Source: Desulfobacter postgatei 2ac9 (GTDB taxonomy: Bacteria > Desulfobacterota > Desulfobacteria > Desulfobacterales > Desulfobacteraceae). Taken from it: a stretch of 64,000 bases of DNA. Under the pieces are notes generated by a model. It made no database searches. It saw only the letters and a program-made list of their open reading frames with translations, and was not told the origin of the DNA. A program made the translations under genes and the position numbers. The stretch is taken from assembly GCF_000233695.2 (NCBI RefSeq), contig NZ_CM001488.1:584049-648048 (forward strand), read 5' to 3'. Shown here piece after piece: positions 54,288-63,000 of the stretch; positions within the stretch are counted from its first letter, which is position 1, and every line of letters begins with the position of its first letter.

Positions 54288-54677
54288 ATTGTTCCCATGT
54301 TTGTTTTAATCAAAAATAAATTTAGCATGATGGATGAATTTTAACAACATTACTGTTTTTTGTGTTTTATTCGGATGTCTCTTTTTAAACGGTTGTTTGT
54401 TGAAACTACAATTTCAAAAAGGGCTTGTATTTAAATATTATGCTTGCTATCCTGTTGTTACTCTTCATCGTAGCTATCTGAATATGCACCAATAATTGTT
54501 GTACTTGAATAACAACTGCCCTTCTCTCTTAATAGTGCTGACCTGGTAGCCTTAGGTGGAATCAGGAGAAAAAATAATCAAATTAAAAGCAAGAGCATCC
54601 CTTGGGCTGGTTAATGCTTCTTTCCAGTGTAAAGAGGCTATTTATGAATTTTTCACTTTAACCTGATGGAGGTATTT
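54288..54677. other. 390-base gap without a gene
   Basis: AT-rich sequence between the divergent phosphoesterase and cytochrome peroxidase genes. It should hold both promoters, but I see no strong sigma-70 pair. A GG-N10-GC match at about 54605-54617 has a poor -12 box and is not called. Confidence 0.5.
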
Positions 54678-55829
54678 ATGAAAAAAGGATTGTTTTATTT
54701 GTTTTTAATGGTTGTATTGGCAATCGTACCAACGCTTCTTATGGCTCAAGAGCTTAGCCCTATAGAGCAACTCGGCAAGGCTCTTTTTTTTGACGAAAAT
54801 CTTTCCGTTAACGGAAAGATGTCCTGTGCAAGCTGTCACGCTCCTGAAACTGGGTTTACCGGACCTGATTCACTTATCAATGCAGGCCCAGCGGTTTATA
54901 ATGGGACGATTCATACCCGGGCGGGTAACCGGAAACCCCCGACAGCTGCTTATGGCGGCGAGAGTCCTGTATTGGACTATCACGACGCTGATGAGGCATG
55001 GGTCGGCGGTATGTTCTGGGACGGAAGAGCTTCAGGATGGGTACTCGGTGATCCTTTAGCCGAGCAGGCCATGGGGCCATTCCTGAATCCTGTAGAGCAA
55101 GCTGCTCCCAATATGTTACTTATTGTGCTTAAGGTGGCCATTTCGGACTATGCCGGGCTTTTCGAAGAAGTATGGGGGCCTGGAACTCTCGATTTTAAAT
55201 ATATAAAACAGAATACTTACGATGTTTATGTGATGATCGCTCAATCCATCGCTGCTTATGAAAGATCCGAGGAGGTGAATCCTTTCACCTCAAAATTCGA
55301 TTATTATCTGAAAGGCCAAGTAGAGCTTACAGCCCAAGAGCAACGGGGGCTTTCGCTTTTTAATGACGACAAGAAGGGCAACTGCGCTGCTTGTCATCCT
55401 AGCAGCGGCGACAAACCATTGTTTACTGATTTTACATACGATAATCTTGGAGTACCTAAAAAACCTGAGAATCCTTTCTATTCTCAGCCGAAAAAAATCA
55501 ATCCGGATGGCGAGGACTGGGTTGATTTGGGGCTTGGGGGATTTCTTGGTGATTCCGATCAGAATGGAAAGCAGAAAGTCCCCACCCTTCGAAATGTGGA
55601 TAAGAGGCCGGAGGAAGGTTTTGTTAAAGCATATGCACACAACGGTTTTTTTAAATCTTTAGAAGAGATTGTCCATTTTTACAACACAAGAGATGTTAAC
55701 GCGTGGCCGGACCCGGAAGTCGAGGTGCATGTCAACACCGATGAACTGGGAGATTTAGGTCTGACTCCAGAGGAAGAGGCCGATATTGTTGCGTTTCTAA
55801 GAACGCTATCAGACGGATACACACCCTGA
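54678..55829 (+). CDS. Di-heme cytochrome c peroxidase
   Basis: Periplasmic peroxidase reducing hydrogen peroxide with electrons from cytochromes (CcpA/MauG family). Signal peptide: MKKGLFYLFLMVVLAIVPTL then cleavage after MAQ. Two heme c sites: CASCH near residue 50 and CAACH near residue 235. 383 residues from the ATG at 54678, which follows GGAGG; an ATG four codons earlier overlaps that site. With catalase it gives peroxide defence in two compartments. A strong terminator follows. Confidence 0.92.
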   Translation: MKKGLFYLFLMVVLAIVPTLLMAQELSPIEQLGKALFFDENLSVNGKMSCASCHAPETGFTGPDSLINAGPAVYNGTIHTRAGNRKPPTAAYGGESPVLDYHDADEAWVGGMFWDGRASGWVLGDPLAEQAMGPFLNPVEQAAPNMLLIVLKVAISDYAGLFEEVWGPGTLDFKYIKQNTYDVYVMIAQSIAAYERSEEVNPFTSKFDYYLKGQVELTAQEQRGLSLFNDDKKGNCAACHPSSGDKPLFTDFTYDNLGVPKKPENPFYSQPKKINPDGEDWVDLGLGGFLGDSDQNGKQKVPTLRNVDKRPEEGFVKAYAHNGFFKSLEEIVHFYNTRDVNAWPDPEVEVHVNTDELGDLGLTPEEEADIVAFLRTLSDGYTP

Positions 55830-55886
55830 AAATTAACCTTTGAGAGAGGGCTGTAGGGGTAAATTGACCAAAACAGCCGATTTACG

Positions 55887-55917
55887 AAAGACAGGATTTC
55901 CACATCCTGTCTTTTTT
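55887..55917 (+). terminator. Rho-independent terminator after cytochrome peroxidase
   Basis: AAAGACAGGAT (55887-55897) pairs with ATCCTGTCTTT (55904-55914) around six bases and runs into six T in all. It fits the end of the plus-strand gene. Confidence 0.85.
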
Positions 55918-55936
55918 CATTTGGCTCTGTTTTCCT

Positions 55937-56305
55937 TTAATTGATTTTCAACATCGAATCATATGCAGTGGTCTTATGTCGCATCCATGCAATTACAGCA
56001 GCTTGAGCTCTCTTATTAATAGGAATAAGCTGGGTCCTATCAACGGTTCCGCTGCCCACAGGGGTTGCGTGGGTGGTTATGATTTTTCCAAGGCGTTGGG
56101 CCTCTTTTTCATACCTGGGGTGGAAATTCAAAAACTTGATGATTTGATCATTAAATTTTTGTGTATAGGCGTTTTGCTTGGCCTCTCTTCGTGCCAGTTC
56201 CCGCTTTCGCTCATTGGCATAGACTGGCGTTGCCCTCTTATCCGCCACTTCCTGTTTTGCGGCCCGGATATTGTCAGCGGGAGCCCAGATCCCTTTTGAA
56301 ATCAT
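55937..56305 (-). CDS. DUF2293-type protein, shortened at both ends
   Basis: 122 residues matching the DUF2293 region: ISKGIWAPADNIRAAKQEVA, FNDQIIKFLNFHPRYEKEA, THATPVGSGTVDRTQLIPI and AVIAWMRHKTTAYDSM. As I recall the family, an upstream domain precedes this and a basic tail (IPRVKGKRREVR-like) follows; both are absent, and the chain ends MLKIN. It may be a decayed gene or a short variant. The function of the family is unknown, though its end suggests nucleic-acid contact. Confidence 0.6.
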   Translation of the reverse strand: MISKGIWAPADNIRAAKQEVADKRATPVYANERKRELARREAKQNAYTQKFNDQIIKFLNFHPRYEKEAQRLGKIITTHATPVGSGTVDRTQLIPINKRAQAAVIAWMRHKTTAYDSMLKIN

Positions 56306-56386
56306 CCGTCTGCGGTATTGTGCCTTAACTCATTTAAGTCCATGGAAAAATTGTTTTTAATTTGGGTAATCAACCATCCTTGAATG

Positions 56387-56722
56387 TTAATACGAAGCTT
56401 CATTGCTTTTACACCCGGCTTCTTCTTCATCTAATTGACGGGCATACTCAGCGATCTTCTCCAATTGTGTTATAATCTGGTTTAAAGACCCGATTACGGC
56501 TTCTTCGCCGTGATCCAATGACATCCGACGAGTGATTTGTTCTAAAAGCTTGTCATACCCCTTGATGCCGCCACCCATTGACTCTGAATTTTTGGCGTGG
56601 ATTGCAAGGTCAATAACCGTGGACACTTCGTCCTTATTCATCCGGTCGGGATAAGTGGCTTTTTGCGTTATCTTTAAATCGTTAAAAAAGGCCATGATAT
56701 TGGGGTAAAAATCGTCTTGCAT
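56387..56722 (-). CDS. Hypothetical helical protein
   Basis: 111 residues, acidic and probably all-helical: FYPNIMAFFNDLKITQKAT, KDEVSTVIDLAIHAKNSES, IGSLNQIITQLEKIAEYARQ. No membrane segment or motif is recognised. AGGAGAATT precedes the ATG. It follows the SEC-C remnant and precedes the DUF2293 gene on the same strand, which may form a short operon. No function is assigned. Confidence 0.6.
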   Translation of the reverse strand: MQDDFYPNIMAFFNDLKITQKATYPDRMNKDEVSTVIDLAIHAKNSESMGGGIKGYDKLLEQITRRMSLDHGEEAVIGSLNQIITQLEKIAEYARQLDEEEAGCKSNEASY

Positions 56723-56766
56723 CGTTAATTCTCCTGTGCAATGGGTGTTATATCAATAATTTTTCC

Positions 56767-56928
56767 TTACCCGCAGCATTTTTTATACTTTTTCCCGCTT
56801 CCGCATGGGCAAGGGTCATTGCGGGCGATTTTTGTTTCGACGTTCGTTTGCTTTGTCGGATTTAATAAAATTTGCAAATCCGTAATATTCTATAGCTTAC
56901 CCGGCGCCAAATCAATTGAAAAGCTCAT
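56767..56928 (-). pseudogene. SEC-C motif protein remnant
   Basis: The minus strand reads a perfect zinc-binding SEC-C tail, [19 protein letters not shown], ending at 56767. Going upstream the frame hits TAG after about 40 residues. An in-frame ATG lies 13 codons before that stop (56928). It looks like the 3' end of a gene whose body is gone. Reading through the amber codon is conceivable but unsupported. Confidence 0.6.
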
Positions 56929-57067
56929 TGATGTTCTTTAAATATTGCTGTCACTTCTTTTAATATTTATTCGGTCTGCCCCGAAACAGCAGGCGGCTTC
57001 TTCTCTGTACCTGATTTTCTTGTTTTTATACCGCTAAAGTTTTTTGAGTGTAACCCTTTGGGTCAGT

Positions 57068-57175
57068 TTTCTGATTTATATTGACATGAATATGGTACGA
57101 ACAGGCGTCGTCTCCCATCCATCAGAATGGCGATGGAGCGGTTACAATGAAATGCAACATCCCAAAATTTTTTAG
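57068..57175 (+). mobile_element. Remnant of a REP-associated (Y1) transposase
   Basis: The plus strand reads IYIDMNMVRTGVV and SHPSEWRWSGYNEMQHPK to a stop at 57175. This is the conserved central-to-C-terminal segment of RAYT/IS200-like transposases (LNPVRA...HP..W.WSSY). Only about 35 residues remain; the catalytic HUH and Tyr parts are absent. The gap 56929-57240 around it holds nothing else. REP-like palindromes at 1386-1507 may be related. Confidence 0.6.
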
Positions 57176-57240
57176 ACTTATTAATGTTGGATATATATCT
57201 TGGAATTTTGGAGCGGTTGTATTTGAGGATAGATGAAAAT

Positions 57241-57275
57241 GAAAAAGCCCCTGAGTAATAATCTACTCAGGGGCT
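57241..57275 (-). terminator. Rho-independent terminator of the cold-shock gene
   Basis: A 12-bp perfect stem (57246-57257 with 57264-57275, six-base loop) is followed on the minus strand by TTTTTC, 28 bases after the cold-shock stop. Confidence 0.88.
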
Positions 57276-57302
57276 AAAATGTCACAAAGATAAAATGGTA
57301 TT

Positions 57303-57506
57303 TTAAATCACAGTCACATTTGCAGCTGATGGTCCTTTGGGACCGTCTTCAATGTCGAATGATACGTGATCACCTTCATTGAGAACTTTAAAGCCGGATG
57401 CATTGATGCCTGAATGATGCACAAACACATCTTTGCCGCCACCTGCATGTTCAATAAATCCAAAACCTTTTGACTCGCTAAACCATTTTACTATACCGTT
57501 TGACAT
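57303..57506 (-). CDS. Cold-shock protein, CspA family
   Basis: 67-residue single-stranded nucleic-acid-binding beta barrel and RNA chaperone. RNP1 is KGFGFIEH and RNP2 is [28 protein letters not shown] opens in the standard way. AGGAGAAT precedes the ATG. A sigma-70 promoter gives a leader of about 118 bases, a length typical of cold-shock genes with regulated 5' UTRs, and a strong terminator follows. Confidence 0.95.
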   Translation of the reverse strand: MSNGIVKWFSESKGFGFIEHAGGGKDVFVHHSGINASGFKVLNEGDHVSFDIEDGPKGPSAANVTVI

Positions 57507-57630
57507 ATAAGTATTCTCCTAAACAAAAATAAAAATAAATCGTCTCGATCTTAAAGAATAATCACTGATTTCTCGGGGAAAATATCTAAGGAAGAAACTC
57601 AAGCACTTTAAAGTAGTGCAATAGTTGAGG

Positions 57631-57658
57631 AGTATACAGTAATCGGTGAGTATGTCAA
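57631..57658 (-). promoter_or_regulatory. Sigma-70 promoter of the cold-shock gene
   Basis: On the minus strand TTGACA (57658-57653), 16 bases, TATACT (57636-57631): near consensus. The long leader contains a small GCACT/AGTGC dyad near 57603-57619. Confidence 0.7.
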
Positions 57659-57676
57659 GGGAATTAAATTTTTGTC

Positions 57677-57959
57677 TCACAGTACGGTCCAGGTTTTCCA
57701 GGGTGAAAACTCCGGCTGGTTGACCAGGCTTGAATTCACCACCACCCGGATACCCTGGATGGTCAGGGATCTCTCGGCAATGGGCGTGGCTGCCAGCAGG
57801 AGATAACGTTTCTCTTCCAGGGCTCTGTTCATCTGCCCCAGCACAGAGGCCTGCAATGCCGGGAAAATCTTTTACCTTGCGGGGCAGCATTGAAAGACCG
57901 TTTTCCAAATGGCGGGTCATCACAAGGTGTTTCTGCGTATCGTTAAAGATGTTTGCCAC
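57677..57959 (-). pseudogene. Frameshifted helicase-like fragment (HrpB-like)
   Basis: From an ATG at 57959 about 33 residues read in one frame (ending LPRKVKDFP). The continuation is in another frame: ALQASVLGQMNRALEEKRY, LLLAATPIAERSLTIQGIR, VVVNSSLVNQPEFSPW, to a stop at 57677. ATxIAExSLTIxGIRxVVxS matches the motif V region of DEAH helicases such as HrpB. The frame left open from the ATG is a composite that runs on to 57519 with no family resemblance. The helicase assignment is tentative. Confidence 0.4.
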
Positions 57960-58020
57960 TTGTATCTGTTTTTGTTTTCAGATACAAGAAAACCTTAAAT
58001 TCTAAACATAAGGATCGCCC

Positions 58021-58488
58021 ATGACCCGGACAAGAAAACAGAATATTATCCCCAAAGAGCAGGCCGTTTTCTGGATGGACAACGACGGCACCTGGCACAA
58101 TGAACACGGGAAACTGGAACACCCCAAAATTATAAAATATTTCAATCAATCCATCCAAAAAGACGACCAGGGATATTTTTTACGCCAGAATATAACTAAT
58201 GATGTTGAAGAAAAGGTCTATTTCCCTTATGAAGAGACGGCTGTTTTTGTGGTGGAGCTTGTCAAAAAAAACGCCGGCATTGAATTGACCTTAAATACCC
58301 TTGACACCATTGCCCTTGAGCCTGAAGCCCTTTACATAAAAGCGGACGCCCTGTTTATGGAAACCGACACCCATCTGATCAAATTCACCCAGAATTCCCT
58401 GGCAAAGATGACCGCTTTTTTAACAGACACTCCCCAGGGTCTGGCATTGAAACTTGGCCAGACACAGACCGTTATCCGTGAAAAATAA
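58021..58488 (+). CDS. DUF1285-like protein
   Basis: 155 residues. The opening, AVFWMDNDGTWHNEHGKLEH with PKIIKYFNQSI, has the pattern of DUF1285 proteins (aromatic, Asp-Gly-x-Trp, then a helix with Ile and Phe), followed by ETAVFVVELVKKNAGIELTL. No signal peptide or membrane helix. The function is unknown. It precedes the phytochelatin-synthase-like gene by 16 bases, so the two are probably co-transcribed. The domain call is by eye. Confidence 0.55.
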   Translation: MTRTRKQNIIPKEQAVFWMDNDGTWHNEHGKLEHPKIIKYFNQSIQKDDQGYFLRQNITNDVEEKVYFPYEETAVFVVELVKKNAGIELTLNTLDTIALEPEALYIKADALFMETDTHLIKFTQNSLAKMTAFLTDTPQGLALKLGQTQTVIREK

Positions 58489-58504
58489 ATCAGCCTTTTG
58501 GGGT

Positions 58505-59269
58505 ATGATGATGAATCTTTTCAGATTTTGCATCGTCCGCACTTACCTGGCCATCAGGTATTTTTTTCACTGGATCACGCGCACGGGCAGTTTTGCTCCG
58601 GGCCAGGCAAGGCATATCACTCCGTCCCCAGGACTGTCCAAAGGGCCAGGCCTTCCGGCTGCCCTGTTTCGCCACCATGTCAAACAATACCATGAATCTT
58701 CGTGTTCCGTGGCGTCGGTGGTCTGTGTGGTCAATGTGTTAAGGGAGCGGTACGAATCCCCCGGTCCGACGATTACCCAGCAGGCCATTCTGGAAAAAGT
58801 GAGAACAGCCCACTGGAAAGAGCGCATGGAACCGGGCGGATACGAGGGACGGCGGGGGTTGCCGCTGGCGGTTCTTTCGGCTGTGGTGAAAGACAGTCTT
58901 GTGGCCTATAGTATCCCCTTTAAAAAGGTTGAAATGATCCGGGGTTCCTTAAACCAGCGCAGGGCCAGGGTAAGGCAGCAGATTCTTGGGCACCTTAAAA
59001 AATTTCAATTTTTCAATAGTTGTCTGATTATTGCCCATTTTGACCAGGGTGCGTTTATAAAGGAATTGAACATTCCCCATATTTCGCCTGTGGGAGGCTT
59101 TGATCCGTCAACCGGTTTTGTCACCATCCTGGATGTTGACCCGGACCAGAAGTTTTCCTACCGCATCCCCTTCAATACCTTTTACAAAGGTATCTCCACC
59201 CCATACGCCGGGGTGTTCAGGCCTTTTGGGTATGACCGGGGAGGGGTTGTTGTCATTCATCTGAATTAA
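58505..59269 (+). CDS. Phytochelatin-synthase-like cysteine peptidase
   Basis: 254 residues. A short hydrophobic or amphipathic N-terminus (about 1-25) may anchor it. Candidate catalytic residues of the PCS fold are Cys in HESSCSVASVVCVVN, His in NIPHISPVGGFDP and Asp in VTILDVDPD. Bacterial PCS-like enzymes mostly cleave glutathione rather than polymerise it, so hydrolase or transpeptidase activity on a thiol peptide is the best guess. Three ATGs in a row at 58505-58513 make the start uncertain. Its stop interleaves with the convergent acyltransferase stop (TTAA). Confidence 0.75.
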   Translation: MMMNLFRFCIVRTYLAIRYFFHWITRTGSFAPGQARHITPSPGLSKGPGLPAALFRHHVKQYHESSCSVASVVCVVNVLRERYESPGPTITQQAILEKVRTAHWKERMEPGGYEGRRGLPLAVLSAVVKDSLVAYSIPFKKVEMIRGSLNQRRARVRQQILGHLKKFQFFNSCLIIAHFDQGAFIKELNIPHISPVGGFDPSTGFVTILDVDPDQKFSYRIPFNTFYKGISTPYAGVFRPFGYDRGGVVVIHLN

Positions 59270-59913
59270 GGGTGGAGGCCCGGCAGCATAAGCGTTTCAA
59301 GCCGTTCGCGCAGGACGTCAAAATCCTCATTTTTTTCCCCGTAGATATGGATGGGATCTAAAAAACGCAGCCGGACTTTGGCAAAGGGCTTGGGTATCAT
59401 GAAGCGGTCCCAGGAATTAAAAAACCATGCCTGATGCGAATCGATAAAAAAAGGGACCAGCAGGGCATTGGTCTGCAATGCCATTTTTATGATGCCCGGT
59501 TTGACCTTGCCCATGGGGCCGGTGGGACCGTCCAGGATATGCGCGCCAAAGCCATAGGTATTGAGGTGCACAATCATTGCTGCCATGGCCTCTTTGCCCC
59601 CCTTTGAGGATGAGCCTCTTGGTGTGCGCCATCCGCTACGCCGGGCCACGGCGGAAATAAGGTCCCCGTCCCGGCTTCTGGAAATCATCAGCCCCGGATT
59701 ATACCGGGCATATTTTTTAAAATGCCGGATGGCCGAAAAAAACTGTTGGTGCCAGGTTACCAGAATTACCGGCTGATTTCCATTGAGCATGCTCTGCCAG
59801 CTCTTTTCATTTTCAATTTTTAACCTGAAGGTCGCGGTATAAAGACGTATGAAATAATATAAAAAGCAGATAAAGGGACGGGTATAAATAATAAATTTTA
59901 ATTGTTTGATCAT
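59266..59913 (-). CDS. DUF374 lysophospholipid-acyltransferase-like protein
   Basis: 215-residue LPLAT-superfamily protein. The acyltransferase-like box is ILVTWHQQFFSA; downstream are MISRSRDGDLISAVARRSGW, RGSSSKGGKEA and ILDGPTGPMGKVKPG, characteristic of DUF374. An N-terminal hydrophobic stretch suggests membrane association. It is likely to act on lipids or lipid A-type acceptors, but the substrate is unproven. Confidence 0.85.
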   Translation of the reverse strand: MIKQLKFIIYTRPFICFLYYFIRLYTATFRLKIENEKSWQSMLNGNQPVILVTWHQQFFSAIRHFKKYARYNPGLMISRSRDGDLISAVARRSGWRTPRGSSSKGGKEAMAAMIVHLNTYGFGAHILDGPTGPMGKVKPGIIKMALQTNALLVPFFIDSHQAWFFNSWDRFMIPKPFAKVRLRFLDPIHIYGEKNEDFDVLRERLETLMLPGLHP

Positions 59914-60015
59914 TTTAAAGGTTCCATGGGAGAGTCATGACCGTGAAGCTATCAGACAGGGGTAAAAAAGCAAGGAGAAAAGGGTGCGGTAAATTCTTTA
60001 ATTTTGATTAGGGAC

Positions 60016-63000
60016 TCAATAGATCATTTTATCTTTTTCCGAAGAATAAAAAATTGTGTTTAAGGGCATCTCTTTCAGCTTCATTTTGCGCAGGATATCT
60101 TGCTCTGTTTCTTCAATGGTGGAAAAACCCTGGGTCGAACACCCCTCATGAAACATTTCTCCCCATGAGTTCAGATAAATAATTGTATAATCTGTTGTTT
60201 TTTCTTGTTTCGACGGCGCATAAAAATTGGTCGAGACAAACAGTCCAACAACCTTGTCGGCCATCAACAGTTGATCAAAGCTGACAGGGTTTTCCAATAG
60301 CGGACTGAAAAAATTATGCATGGCCTTATAAAGATTCCGGATTGCATTAAAGGTTACACAGGTTGGATTCGGAACTAAATTGATGACGCGATCCTCACGG
60401 TAAAGCCGGTTGTAAATCAACCATGCACCTATCGCCTCAATCGTCTTTGCTTTAATTAAAATATCTTCCAGATATTGGTGCCCGTTTCTCTCCTTGTTTA
60501 GCAACTGCCACATGCCCCTATTCTTCCCATCTTTTATATGCTGCAGGTACAAGTGTTGATAGTAACGGTCATTTTGAGGTAAGAAAAGCATCTTTTCGAT
60601 TCTACCGGGTTGTTTTACAAATTCAATAAACACCTTTCTCCCCAGCACGGTTCGGTCCTCAGGGCTAAGCCTTGAGCGGCTGAGAGCTTGACCGGAAAGC
60701 GTATCCATTATTTTTTTATATGTTTTGATCATATAGTCGTTGATACTCTTTGAAAGAGTTGCGACTTCGCCGTATTTCCAATCTTTGAAGCAACCCAATT
60801 TGAAAATGTCATATTTGGTCACACCCCATTGATGGATGCAGTGTTCAAGAAGTATTTTCCTGAGGCCAAAGATGGTATCATCAATTTGGGCTTGTTCTGA
60901 AATGCCCAGCTTTAGAAAAAAGCAGCGCAGCAACAGCGCAACCGAATCTGGATCGCCAACCGTTTGAAAATAGTCACGCAGATGTTCTAACAGGATAAAA
61001 TATGCATCATTCTGGGCAAGTTTTAGTTGGGCTCCCGAATTCATCCATTCATCTTTATACTCATTGCACAGCAGTTTTTTCCCCTTATACGCATAAACAT
61101 ATTTTTCAAGAAGCGCCATTTTGATGACGGATTTATAGGGGCTTTTCAAGCTTTTAAACATCTGCCATAAAGATGCGCCCAAATATTCACCCGGGGAGAT
61201 GGCATTGACATCTCCCAAATCGATATATTTAGAGGTATTGGAACAAATGATCACGCTGTTGCTGATCCCGCTGTAGCAATTCATACATATGGCGCTGGGC
61301 ACAACCGCCCACAGCGCTATTTTTCCTGCAACATGCAGCATTGTCCTGTAAAATTCTTCTTTTAAAAGATTTGATTGCGCCGTACCCGAGCTTTCATGGG
61401 TTGTCTCGCCAAAATCATTGTTTTTTGCCCTTTGCACATCAACGATGAAAAATGTAACTTGGGTATGAAACTGATCCAAGGCCATTTTTTCCAGAATTTC
61501 CAGTTTCTTTTTCAATAACGCGATATCCAGGAAGCTCAAGTTGGCTTCATTGATGCAGACCCAGTAATCAATATCGGAGCCTGATTCCTGTGCAATGGAC
61601 CCGACACTTCCGATTGTAAAAAGGCTTTCTATCGCATACTCCCGGCATCCTCCAACCGTTATTTTTTTTTTGCTGTCAATGTATTTGCTTAAGATTTCAA
61701 GGATTTCAGGGTTTGTCATATAATTCCAGATCCCACAAGGTGTCTGGGGGTCTATGGTCGGCATTCCGGGCAGAACAATGTTTTCATCAAGCAGCAATGG
61801 GATCAGTTGAAACAAATCCGTCTGATCTTTATTAAAAAGATCAAGGGCTGTGAGTATGGAAAGCTGATTTTGTTTTAAAAATTTTTTCTCTCCATAATGA
61901 ATAAACTCACAGAAAATCTGCATATTCATTTCCGCCACAATTGATTTTCTCATGGGCGGCAGATTCTCAACAGAAAGTTGATATTTCCTGGCGTTGAAAT
62001 TCAGGGCGTCCGCTCTGTAGTGAACGGATCCTTTTGGCGGAAATTGACAGAACCGGGCATTGGTGCCTGAAAAATCGACCTGATCAATGACGGCATTCAT
62101 AAATGAGACAGCGGAAATGGTGGAATAGGAAAAGCACGATCCGGAAAGGTCGGCCAGGTTAAATGATACTTTTGAAATCGTGGCTTCTATAAAGGGCGCC
62201 TCTTTCAGACAGGCATGACTGAAGTCGCAATTATACATGGCAGTATGTTGAAAACTGCAGTTTGTAAAAACGGCGGATGCTGCATTCACGTTAATAAAAA
62301 CGGCATGGTCAAAATTGACCTCTTTAAACCGTGCCTGACGCATATCAACATTATGGAAAACCGTCTTCTTGAAAAACGTGTTGGAAAAAGAGGTTTTGGA
62401 AAAGTCACTGTTATCAATGATGGATTTATTAAAAAAGAGAGAAGTCAGCGAGAAGTCACAAGAGGACAAATTCACACTGGTGAAGACCTGATCTTCAAGA
62501 TATACGGTTATTGAGTTTTCGTTATGTTTGAGTTTCTCTATCCTGTTTTGCATTAAAGTTAACGATGCACGCGACATCTCGCTGATCTTTTTATTCACCA
62601 ATTGGATTACAGGATCAAACTCCGTTTCAATACTTTTCTTTTCCTGTGCCAGAATCTGTTTTGTTTTTTCGATAAACGATTTTATTGCCGTTCTGTCGAC
62701 AGCTTTATCATCGGTTGCATATTTGACAAATATTTTAACGATCCGTTCCGGCCGTTTTTTGATCATTCCAAAAATACAAGCCAGATTTGCTCCGAAATTT
62801 AAATTTACATATTGATTTTGATTCAGCGCAATGTCCTGAATAATAAAGAAAGAAAATTTGGACAACTCGGATATGTCACTATGGATCAATGGTATCAGGG
62901 ACGGATATTTATTGCGCATCATTTTCAATAACGTATGCGGTGCAAACTTTCCCGATACAACAAGGGCTTTAAAGGCATGAAGCGCTTCTCTTTTACTCCG

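Noticed and set aside
54605-54620. GG-N10-GC match before cytochrome peroxidase (possible sigma-54 promoter)
   Set aside because: Only the invariant dinucleotides fit; the -24 and -12 boxes are otherwise poor, so chance is likely.
56741-56941. 66-codon plus-strand frame
   Set aside because: The opposite strand encodes an unmistakable SEC-C motif at the same place.
57519-57676. Minus-strand continuation of the open frame from 57959
   Set aside because: Past the frameshift it is non-homologous, low-complexity and covers the cold-shock promoter and leader.
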